A stretch of DNA of 8,742 nucleotides from Phycisphaerales bacterium (GTDB lineage Bacteria; Planctomycetota; Phycisphaerae; Phycisphaerales; SM1A02), in contig SLJD01000063.1 of NCBI GenBank assembly GCA_007135295.1, positions 1 to 8,742 on the forward strand. Direction: 5' to 3'. Numbering within the stretch: the first letter of the stretch is position 1; each line of letters starts with the position of its first letter. A program made the position numbers and the translations under genes. Positions 1 to 4,740 of the stretch are shown piece by piece. The notes under the pieces were generated by a model. The model saw only the letters and a list, made by a program, of their open reading frames with translations, ran no database searches and had not been told where the DNA came from.

Positions 1-235
1 CCAGGCGCGTGCAGCGCGCGGAATGGTGTGGAAAGTTTGGCCGATCGTTCTGATGGCCGCGGTGATCGTGGCGATGGGATTGCTGATCGGTCCAGCGCTG
101 GATCTGGCTATGGCTGCGGCGGATCAACTCCTGGATCCGCAGGCCTACATTGACGCGGTCTCGCCAGCCACGGAGTCTCAAGCGTCCCAAGCGGAAATCG
201 CCGCGCCGACTGATGAACAAGGAGCGGCCCCGTGA
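1..235 (+). CDS. mrpD: Na+/H+ antiporter subunit D (MrpD/MnhD), C-terminal end only
   Basis: This is the 3' end of a gene that begins before the window. The frame is open from base 2 (first full codon) to the TGA at 233-235, giving 77 visible residues. A hydrophobic segment just after the MVWKVW stretch (about 20 residues, running to GPALDLA) is the last transmembrane helix. The tail AADQLLDPQAYIDAV matches the usual MrpD ending. MrpD is a large proton-translocating membrane subunit, related to complex I NuoL/M/N, of the Mrp Na+(Li+)/H+ antiporter, which exports sodium and supports pH homeostasis. The tail beyond the family ending is about 25 residues longer, polar and Ala/Glu-rich. The stop overlaps the GTG start of mrpE, so the two are probably translationally coupled. 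The identification rests on the tail plus the E-F-G genes that follow. Confidence 0.85.
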   Translation, partial: QARAARGMVWKVWPIVLMAAVIVAMGLLIGPALDLAMAAADQLLDPQAYIDAVSPATESQASQAEIAAPTDEQGAAP

Positions 236-705
236 GAATCTTCATAGCCAACCTGATGCTGGCGTTCCTTTGGGCCCTGATGACGGGTGAGTTTACGGTC
301 GGCAGCCTTGGCGTAGGTTTCGTCTTCGGCTATGTGCTGTTGTGGTTCATCCAGCCACTTATCGGCAAATCCGTTTATTTCGCCAAGATGATTCAGATCA
401 TCAGTTTTCTGATCTTCTTCATCAAGGAACTGATCGTCGCAAACCTCCGGGTCGCGTGGCACGTGGTCACACCGTCAAGCTTCTTTAAGCCGGGGATCGT
501 CGCCGTTCCACTTGAGGAACAGAGTGACCTCGAAGCCACGTTGCTGGCCAACGTGCTGACATTGACGCCCGGTTCATTCTCGGTCGACATTTCAGCGGAT
601 CGCCGCACCTTGTATGTGCATGTCATGGACGTCGATGACCCGGAGGAAACGCGCTGGGAGTTGAAAGAGCAGTATGAGAAACGATTGCTCGAGGTGCTGC
701 GATGA
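232..705 (+). CDS. mrpE: Na+/H+ antiporter subunit E (MrpE/MnhE)
   Basis: 157 residues, the normal size for MrpE. It starts with GTG at 232, supported by AAGGAG at 219-224 (7-base spacer) and the GTGA overlap with the mrpD stop. Residues 1-40 and 50-70 are hydrophobic membrane helices. The soluble C-terminal half carries the family signature LANVLTLTPGSFSVDIS, followed by RRTLYVHVMDVDDPEE (about residues 105-140). MrpE is a small membrane subunit needed for assembly and full activity of the multisubunit Na+/H+ antiporter in the cytoplasmic membrane. It lies between mrpD and mrpF with 4-base overlaps on both sides, the standard D-E-F-G order. The family assignment is secure. The ion specificity cannot be read from this subunit. 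Confidence 0.95.
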   Translation: MRIFIANLMLAFLWALMTGEFTVGSLGVGFVFGYVLLWFIQPLIGKSVYFAKMIQIISFLIFFIKELIVANLRVAWHVVTPSSFFKPGIVAVPLEEQSDLEATLLANVLTLTPGSFSVDISADRRTLYVHVMDVDDPEETRWELKEQYEKRLLEVLR

Positions 706-995
706 CGTTGCTGCTCGCCGATTTCGATCTGGTCGGCTTTGTGTCGACGCTGTCCATGAACGTCATGGCCGTGGCGATGCTGTTCTCTCTTGTGCGGCTC
801 TTTCGAGGACCGAGCGTACCGGATCGCGTCATTGCACTGGACCTGATTGCGGCACTCAGCGTCGGCATTATCGCGATTTATTCAATCGGAAATGACGAGC
901 CGATGCTGCTGCGAGCCGGGATCGTGGTGGCGCTGGTCGTTTTCATCGGAACGGTCGCCTTCGCCATGTTTGTTGAGAAACGAGGTCGGGAATAA
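702..995 (+). CDS. mrpF: Na+/H+ antiporter subunit F (MrpF/MnhF)
   Basis: 97 residues, the usual MrpF length. The ATG at 702 overlaps the mrpE stop (ATGA), and GAGG at 691-694 gives a 7-base spacer. Three hydrophobic helices are visible (about residues 10-30, 42-62 and 67-90). Between the first two is the conserved loop RLFRGPSVPDRVIALD; the family signature is R-x-x-x-G-P-x-x-x-D-R-V-x-A-x-D. MrpF is a small integral membrane subunit of the Mrp antiporter and contributes to the ion path and complex stability. The TAATG junction with mrpG keeps it in the same transcript. Confidence 0.95.
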   Translation: MTLLLADFDLVGFVSTLSMNVMAVAMLFSLVRLFRGPSVPDRVIALDLIAALSVGIIAIYSIGNDEPMLLRAGIVVALVVFIGTVAFAMFVEKRGRE

Positions 996-1429
996 TGCCG
1001 GCTGCGATCAATGAAATCATCGCCTGCGTCTTCATTCTCGCCGGCACCGCGTTCAGCCTTGTTGCGGCGGTCGGCATTGTCCGGATGCCGGACCTGTTCA
1101 CGCGAATGCAAGCTGCAGCGAAGACGGGAACGCTCGGCGTCGGCTGCACAATCCTTGCGGTGGCCATTTACTATGCTGATCCGGGCGTGGCGACCCTCGC
1201 GGCCCTCGTGATTCTCTTCCTCTTCCTGACCAACCCGATCGCCGCCCACATGATCGCCCGGGCCGGCTACTTCGCTGGCGTGCCCATCTGGGAGCACACT
1301 GTTGTCGACGAACTCAAAGGTCAGTACGACAAGCAGACCCATACGCTGAAGGCATCCGATGGCACGGGGGCCCTGTCTGACCCGGATGCTTCGGGACCGG
1401 GCCCTCAGCCACCAGCCTCAGAACCCTAA
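995..1429 (+). CDS. mrpG: Na+/H+ antiporter subunit G (MrpG/MnhG)
   Basis: 144 residues. The ATG at 995 shares one base with the mrpF stop (TAATG), and GAGG at 982-985 gives a 9-base spacer. Three membrane helices cover about residues 5-27, 42-60 and 65-88. The diagnostic loop is GIVRMPDLFTRMQAAAKTGTLG (first 20 residues shown: GIVRMPDLFTRMQAAAKTGT), followed by a helix rich in FLFLTNPIAAHMIARA. MrpG is the last small subunit of the Mrp antiporter. The C-terminal 40 or so residues, after WEHTVVDELKG, are hydrophilic and end in a Pro/Gly/Ser-rich tail, longer than the common 100-120 residue members. No intrinsic terminator is obvious after the stop. Confidence 0.95.
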   Translation: MPAAINEIIACVFILAGTAFSLVAAVGIVRMPDLFTRMQAAAKTGTLGVGCTILAVAIYYADPGVATLAALVILFLFLTNPIAAHMIARAGYFAGVPIWEHTVVDELKGQYDKQTHTLKASDGTGALSDPDASGPGPQPPASEP

Positions 1430-1448
1430 TACCATGCCGCCTACACTT

Positions 1449-1481
1449 GGCGACCTGTCAAAATGTCCGCGGTGACCTGCC
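1449..1481 (+). repeat. Pair of imperfect 11-bp direct repeats, 22-bp period
   Basis: GGCGACCTGTC (1449-1459) and GGTGACCTGCC (1471-1481) match at 9 of 11 positions and sit 22 bases apart, about two helical turns. They lie between mrpG and the first hsp20 gene. They could be a tandem operator for a regulator of the heat-shock module or simply chance; nothing else supports a function. Confidence 0.3.
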
Positions 1482-1532
1482 GCCAATTCCTGTTGTCGTT
1501 TTGGCAGCCGAGTACTTTGCTGAAACACCAGA

Positions 1533-1577
1533 TTGACAGGGCTTGCTCTTGAAAACAAGGCCGACTCCGACAGTATG
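1533..1577 (+). promoter_or_regulatory. Possible promoter region of the hsp20 module
   Basis: A consensus -35 hexamer TTGACA occurs at 1533-1538, and CTTGAA, the -35 core of sigma-32 heat-shock promoters, at 1548-1553. No matching -10 stands out: CAGTAT at 1571-1576 is the best candidate after the TTGAAA at 1549-1554. Transcription starting around 1580 would leave a leader of about 100 bases, long enough for the hairpin at 1613-1672. The match is weak, and the module could also be read from the mrp operon. Confidence 0.25.
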
Positions 1578-1612
1578 CGGCACAATCAATCGGCACGGAA
1601 GTTGCAAAAGAG

Positions 1613-1672
1613 TCTCCCCGGTTTTGTCGCGCCGGGCAGCGGAACTCAACCGGCGCGTACAGAGACAGGAGG
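1613..1672 (+). promoter_or_regulatory. SD-sequestering leader hairpin, candidate RNA thermometer of hsp20 gene 1
   Basis: The leader can fold into one extended stem. TCTCC (1613-1617) pairs with GGAGG (1668-1672) of the SD, with one G-U pair. After a small internal loop, TTTTGT (1622-1627) pairs with ACAGAG (1659-1664), including two G-U pairs. After a single bulged T at 1658, CGCGCCGG (1628-1635) pairs perfectly with CCGGCGCG (1650-1657) around a 14-base loop. The tip is very stable, while the helix that hides the SD is short and weak. Known RNA thermometers of bacterial hsp20 genes (ROSE and fourU types) have this design. An alternative helix, GTCTC (1612-1616) with GAGAC (1662-1666), would leave the SD free. 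The pairing was read by eye; no folding energy was computed. Confidence 0.5.
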
Positions 1673-1677
1673 TTTGC

Positions 1678-2193
1678 ATGATGAGCCGAATGCTGTTCCA
1701 ACCCCCGATGAATGGAAGAAGGAGCGAGATGGATCGGTTGGTCGACGCCATGTTGCCCGAAGCCTTCAGCTGGGTCGGCGGGCGGGATTCCGTCGGCCGG
1801 AAAGCTCCGCCGCTGAACATCTGGGAAGACGACCGGACTGTGTACATCGAAGCGGAACTCCCGGGCATGCGGGATGAAGACATCGAGGTGACAGTTCTCA
1901 ATCGAGTTCTGACGATTGCTGGCCAAAGGACCATTCAGGTGCCGAATGGCGCCAATGTCGTCCACCGGGAGCGGAATGACATGCGGTTTGAACGGTCCAT
2001 CCGGCTGCCGGATGGAATTGATGACCAGCAGATCGAAGCGGCGATGCGCAACGGAGTACTGACGCTGACGCTCTTGAGGAGCCCCCAGTCTCAGCCGCGG
2101 CGAATCAATGTTCGGTTCGGCAACGGGAATACGACGGCCAGCGCCGAACCGGCCTCAGAAGAAATTGCGGCAGGAACTTCTGATGAAAAGTGA
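1678..2193 (+). CDS. Small heat-shock protein, Hsp20/alpha-crystallin family (first copy)
   Basis: 171 residues from the ATG at 1678; a second ATG at 1681 has a better spacer (8 bases) from the AGGAGG at 1667-1672. The frame stays open upstream to 1543, but those residues have no SD and are not alpha-crystallin-like, so they are probably leader. The alpha-crystallin domain spans about residues 44-145. It starts at PPLNIWEDDRTVYIEAELPG and includes the hallmark AAMRNGVLTLTL (121-132) and a C-terminal I-x-V anchor (INV, 143-145), which docks neighbouring dimers. The protein is an ATP-independent cytoplasmic holdase that binds unfolding proteins and passes them to DnaK/ClpB. A 26-residue polar Ala/Glu-rich tail follows. 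It lies 70 bases upstream of a second hsp20 gene, probably in the same transcript. Confidence 0.93.
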   Translation: MMSRMLFQPPMNGRRSEMDRLVDAMLPEAFSWVGGRDSVGRKAPPLNIWEDDRTVYIEAELPGMRDEDIEVTVLNRVLTIAGQRTIQVPNGANVVHRERNDMRFERSIRLPDGIDDQQIEAAMRNGVLTLTLLRSPQSQPRRINVRFGNGNTTASAEPASEEIAAGTSDEK

Positions 2194-2214
2194 GACGTGA
2201 TTAACTCAGCATGT

Positions 2215-2257
2215 CCTCAACACTGAACTGGACCATGCAGGGGTCAGTGCAAGGAGG
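2215..2257 (+). promoter_or_regulatory. SD-sequestering hairpin before hsp20 gene 2, candidate RNA thermometer
   Basis: CACTGA (2221-2226) pairs perfectly with TCAGTG (2244-2249) around a 17-base loop. After an AA/CAAG internal loop, CCTC (2215-2218) pairs with GAGG (2254-2257), the core of the SD AAGGAGG. This is a stable inner stem with a weak outer helix that covers the SD, the same plan as the leader of the first hsp20 gene, although the sequences differ. Alternatives exist: TGAAC (2224-2228) with GTTCA (2257-2261), and GTCC (2213-2216) with GGAC (2230-2233), which would free the SD. The structure was read by eye only. Confidence 0.4.
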
Positions 2258-2263
2258 TTCAAC

Positions 2264-2674
2264 ATGTCAATGACCAACACCGCCCTTGAGCGAGTCAGAT
2301 CGCAACAGGACGTGGGGAGGGCTTATGAGACAACCAAAAGCCCGATGACCTATCGGCCGAACGCGGACATCTTTGAGACCACGGATGCATATATCGTGAG
2401 CGTTGACATCCCAGGCGTCTCGGCTGACCGGATCGATATCCGCCTGGATACCCAGACGCTGACGATCAACGGTCGGGTTGAGCCGCGGTACCAGTCTGAG
2501 GCGCGGCGTCTGCTGCAGGAGTACGGCATTGGTGACTTCCATCGCTCATTCCGCGTGGGCGAAAACATTCGCGCCGATTCAATCTCGGCCGATTACACCG
2601 ATGGCGTTCTTACGGTGACACTGCCAAAGACAGAGGCGGCTCGGCCTCGCCGTATCGAGATCAATAGCGAGTGA
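2264..2674 (+). CDS. Small heat-shock protein, Hsp20/alpha-crystallin family (second copy)
   Basis: 136 residues. The ATG at 2264 has an excellent SD, AAGGAGG at 2251-2257, with a 6-base spacer; an in-frame ATG at 2270 is less well placed. The alpha-crystallin domain spans about residues 31-122 (RPNADIFETTDAYIVSVDIPG onward; conserved part ADIFETTDAYIVSVDIPG). It includes the hallmark ADYTDGVLTVTLPK (109-122) and a C-terminal I-x-I anchor (IEI, 131-133). It is a cytoplasmic ATP-independent chaperone, like its neighbour. The two proteins differ clearly in sequence and N-terminal arm, so they are not a recent duplication and may form hetero-oligomers or work under different conditions. A strong stem-loop follows 36 bases after the stop. 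Confidence 0.95.
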   Translation: MSMTNTALERVRSQQDVGRAYETTKSPMTYRPNADIFETTDAYIVSVDIPGVSADRIDIRLDTQTLTINGRVEPRYQSEARRLLQEYGIGDFHRSFRVGENIRADSISADYTDGVLTVTLPKTEAARPRRIEINSE

Positions 2675-2710
2675 ATCGCTTCTCCAAAGGCCGATCTCAT
2701 TGAAGACGCA

Positions 2711-2757
2711 ATTGCAGAACGACGCCGACCGGATGCCCCGGTCGGCGTCGTTGCAAT
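2711..2757 (+). terminator. Long stem-loop terminator after the hsp20 pair
   Basis: A perfect 14-bp stem (2719-2732 with 2738-2751) closes a 5-base ATGCC loop. It is extended by ATTGCA (2711-2716) pairing with TGCAAT (2752-2757) past a GA bulge, so about 20 bp in all. It sits 36 bases after the second hsp20 stop, where a terminator is expected. There is no clean T-run on either side, so it may work as an RNA-stabilising 3' end or with Rho rather than as a classical intrinsic terminator. Confidence 0.7.
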
Positions 2758-2816
2758 TCGCCGGCTCCCCGGCTGAACGAGAACAAGCGCTGCTTGCTAT
2801 TGTCTGATTCAACGGT

Positions 2817-3134
2817 TCACGCTGACCGCCGGCCAAGGTCCTCCTGTAAAGACCGGGGACCCGTTCGCTCAACCAGTTGATCAACAGCCACATCCTGTTC
2901 GTCAGCGCCTCGTCGCGATGCCCGCAATGAACGAAACGCCTGCATGGCCTTTCCCAGCCTGGTAGCAACTGATGGCGACGGTGGGCTTGCTGAACTCTTC
3001 CGATCGTCGGCGTTCAGTTCAACCGGGCCGTCGGGTGAGATCGAAACCGCACGAGGCGTACTGCGATACGGCCTGTTTTCTGCACACCTGTTTTCTGCAC
3101 ATGGGTCTGCATCCTTGTCAGTCTTGAGGTTCAT
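2817..3134 (-). CDS. Doubtful hypothetical small protein
   Basis: This minus-strand frame of 105 residues has an SD-like AAGGGAG a few bases upstream of its ATG (spacer about 4). The predicted protein is polar and Arg/Ala/Asp/Ser-rich, with no membrane segment or domain I recognise. Its N-terminal part contains the repeat AENRC-AENRP, produced by the 15-bp tandem duplication, which keeps this frame. By eye, third-position GC is only about 55%, lower than in the clear genes. It would be the only minus-strand gene in the window. It may be chance; no function can be given. Confidence 0.2.
   Translation of the reverse strand: MNLKTDKDADPCAENRCAENRPYRSTPRAVSISPDGPVELNADDRKSSASPPSPSVATRLGKAMQAFRSLRASRRGADEQDVAVDQLVERTGPRSLQEDLGRRSA
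3072..3101 (+). repeat. Perfect 15-bp tandem duplication
   Basis: CCTGTTTTCTGCACA occurs twice with no gap (3072-3086 and 3087-3101). It preserves reading frame because its length is a multiple of three. It looks like a recent slippage event in otherwise low-coding DNA. Confidence 0.9.
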
Positions 3135-3165
3135 AGCACTCCCTTGCTTCTCTTCTTCTCTCGTT

Positions 3166-3195
3166 GTCCTGACACAACTACTGACGCATCAGGAC
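3166..3195. repeat. 7-bp perfect inverted repeat
   Basis: GTCCTGA (3166-3172) and TCAGGAC (3189-3195) are exact reverse complements with a 16-base spacer. A smaller nested hairpin, GTTGT (3163-3167) with ACAAC (3174-3178), competes with it. It may be an operator or RNA hairpin in the gap; no neighbouring gene start ties it to a function. Confidence 0.35.
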
Positions 3196-3498
3196 GGGTG
3201 CGGCACAACGTCCGCAGACAGAACACCCGCTACCAAGCAGACACTTCTGCCGGCACGAGCGGTCGGTCACTTGCTTCAACTCTTCTCACTTCACTGCACC
3301 ACCCGGACAACGTTGGCCGTTTGGCTCCGTGGAAGTTTACGGATGATACCGGCTGACTGTTGCATTTCAACCGCGACAAAGTTGTGTCTGATGTCATGGA
3401 GAGTTGTCCCCAGCAGACCCACCGCCGGTATGGCCCGCGAAACTGCCGGGTCTGATAACGCCATGCACCATCATTGATTTGACTGATTGACAGACTAG

Positions 3499-3663
3499 AT
3501 GACGTCGCCTTCACAGACCGAACAAGCCGCGCTGACGGCACAAATCAGCCAGCATCGCGGGGCCCCAATGCTGGAAGCGATCATGCCGCTTGCCCCGTGG
3601 GTCGATACTTCCCACGCCCCGCCGCTTTCTGCGGTGTTTCCATTGTTGACTGAGGATTGCTGA
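3499..3663 (+). CDS. Small ORF of 54 residues overlapping the pilT start
   Basis: The frame opens with the ATG at 3499, directly after an in-frame TAG, and ends at the TGA at 3661-3663, which shares its last base with the pilT ATG (TGATG). The overlap resembles the coupled junctions elsewhere in the window. The peptide begins MTSPSQTEQAALTAQ and includes APMLEAIMPLAPWVDTSH; it has no clear membrane helix, signal peptide or known domain. By eye, about 70% of codons end in G or C, which is coding-like. Against it, no SD is seen before the ATG, so translation would be weak, leaderless or start internally (ATG at 3568). It could be a leader peptide that couples translation into pilT, a true small protein, or chance. 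I do not recognise it. Confidence 0.4.
   Translation: MTSPSQTEQAALTAQISQHRGAPMLEAIMPLAPWVDTSHAPPLSAVFPLLTEDC
3596..3636 (+). promoter_or_regulatory. Two consecutive small hairpins just upstream of pilT
   Basis: CGTGGG (3596-3601) pairs with CCCACG (3611-3616) around a 9-base loop, and CGCCGC (3620-3625) pairs with GCGGTG (3631-3636, one G-T pair) around a 5-base loop, followed by TTT. They lie inside the small ORF, 27 bases before the pilT ATG. They could form an attenuator-like structure, or be chance in GC-rich DNA. Confidence 0.3.
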
Positions 3664-4718
3664 TGAACCTGGCTGACATCCTTCGAACCGCCTTTGATCA
3701 CGACGCATCCGATATCCATCTCGTCGCGGGTCATCCGCCGATGATGCGCGTTCATACGGTCATGACGCCGATGGACTATCCCATCCTGACCCCCGAAGCC
3801 TGCGAATCCGCGCTGGAAGAGATGATCAGCCCTCAACAGAAGCAGCTGTTTGACCAACACCAGGACCTCGATTTCTCCTACGAGGTCAAGGATCTGGGCC
3901 GTTACCGTGTCAATGCACACCTTCAGCGTGGCACGATCGGCATGGCGCTTCGTGCGATCAAGACCAAGGTGCCGCCGCTGGCCGATCTCAATCTGCCTGA
4001 GGTCATCAGCCGCCTGACGTACCTTCCGCGAGGGCTCGTGCTCGTCACCGGTGACACGGGCTCCGGTAAATCAACAACACTCGCCGCCATGATTCAAGCG
4101 ATGAATGAGCGGTATCGCAAGCACATCATCACGCTTGAGGATCCGGTTGAATACGCCTTCCTGTCCAACAAGTGCCTGATTGAGCAGCGGGAACTCGGAC
4201 ACGACATGCCGAGCTTCGCTTCAGGCCTCAAGCATGCGTTGCGGCAGGATCCGGACATCGTACTCGTCGGTGAAATGCGCGACCTTGATACAACGGCACT
4301 GGCGATCTCTGCTGCGGAGACCGGGCACCTGGTTCTCTCCACCCTTCACACGGTCAATGCTGCACAAACCGTCGAGCGCATCGTCGATATGTATCCCGCG
4401 GGCCAGCAGAACCAGATCCGGTCCATGCTTGCCAACACATTGCAGGCCGTCGTGTCGCAGACGCTTTTCAGTCGAATTGACGCGCCCGGCATGGTCCCAG
4501 CCATTGAGGTCATGCTCTGCACGCCAGCGGTTCGCAACATTATCCGTGAGTCACGGACGTTTGAAATCCCGAACGTCATCGACACGAACCGTCAACTCGG
4601 AATGATCAGCCTGGACAATGCGATCAGCGAATTGTACTTCAACGGCATGATCAGCCGCGAGGACGCAGTTGCCCAAGCTGCGTTCCCCGACAAGCTGGAA
4701 CGCCAGCTCGCCGCCTGA
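3663..4718 (+). CDS. pilT: Type IV pilus retraction ATPase PilT
   Basis: 351 residues, the usual PilT length. The ATG at 3663 is preferred over the upstream TTG at 3657 because GAGG at 3652-3655 gives a 7-base spacer and the ATG overlaps the stop of the small ORF. PilT is a cytoplasmic hexameric ATPase that depolymerises the pilus, powering twitching and retraction. Landmarks: a PAS-like N-domain (1-100); Walker A GDTGSGKST (130-138); Asp box IITLEDPVEY (155-164); Walker B DIVLVGEMRD (198-207) with catalytic Glu204; His box GHLVLSTLHT (221-230); and the retraction motif AVRNIIRE (289-296), equivalent to the PilT hallmark AIRNLIRE. That last motif separates it from PilB/GspE. No cysteine-rich zinc site typical of PilB is present. 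pilC follows after 22 bases. All catalytic residues are present. Confidence 0.95.
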   Translation: MNLADILRTAFDHDASDIHLVAGHPPMMRVHTVMTPMDYPILTPEACESALEEMISPQQKQLFDQHQDLDFSYEVKDLGRYRVNAHLQRGTIGMALRAIKTKVPPLADLNLPEVISRLTYLPRGLVLVTGDTGSGKSTTLAAMIQAMNERYRKHIITLEDPVEYAFLSNKCLIEQRELGHDMPSFASGLKHALRQDPDIVLVGEMRDLDTTALAISAAETGHLVLSTLHTVNAAQTVERIVDMYPAGQQNQIRSMLANTLQAVVSQTLFSRIDAPGMVPAIEVMLCTPAVRNIIRESRTFEIPNVIDTNRQLGMISLDNAISELYFNGMISREDAVAQAAFPDKLERQLAA

Positions 4719-4740
4719 CCCTTGATGGGATCTCGCCACA

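Larger units (their letters stand above)
2758..3498. other. Gap of about 740 bases without a convincing gene
   Basis: Several frames are open here, but none has both a good SD and coding-like composition. The longest plus-strand frame (2944-3477) is rich in Cys, Ser and Leu with no recognisable domain and no SD. One minus-strand frame (2817-3134) is marginal and listed separately. The stretch also contains a 15-bp tandem duplication (3072-3101), a 7-bp inverted repeat (3166-3195) and TTGA-rich DNA just before the small ORF at 3499 (TTGATT 3474, TTGACT 3479, TTGACA 3487), which might include the promoter of the pilus operon. It could be a decayed gene, a regulatory region or hold an unrecognised RNA. 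Confidence 0.5.

Noticed and set aside
1477..1507. Imperfect hairpin after mrpG as a terminator (CTGC/GCAG with CCAA/TTGG)
   Set aside because: Only 7 pairs with a 3-base bulge and no T-run after it, so it does not support a terminator call.
1543..1677. N-terminal extension of the first Hsp20 by 45 residues
   Set aside because: No SD at 1543, and the extension would translate the leader hairpin region; the ATG at 1678 has a strong SD.
2579..2968. Minus-strand frame of 129 residues crossing the hsp20 terminator
   Set aside because: It overlaps the 3' end of hsp20 gene 2 and reads through both arms of the strong stem-loop; no recognisable protein features.
2944..3477. Plus-strand frame of 177 residues in the gap
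   Set aside because: No SD before its ATG, a Cys/Ser/Leu-rich composition with no domain, and overlap with an equally open minus-strand frame. It looks like chance openness in GC-rich DNA.
3474..3500. TTGATT with CTAGAT (3495-3500) as a sigma-70 promoter for the pilus operon
   Set aside because: The spacer is 15 bases and the -10 match is poor; if used, transcription would start inside or after the small ORF's ATG. Mentioned only as context.
3230..3541. Minus-strand frame of 103 residues
   Set aside because: Ser/Arg/Trp-rich composition without any domain; it overlaps the small ORF at 3499, which has better context.
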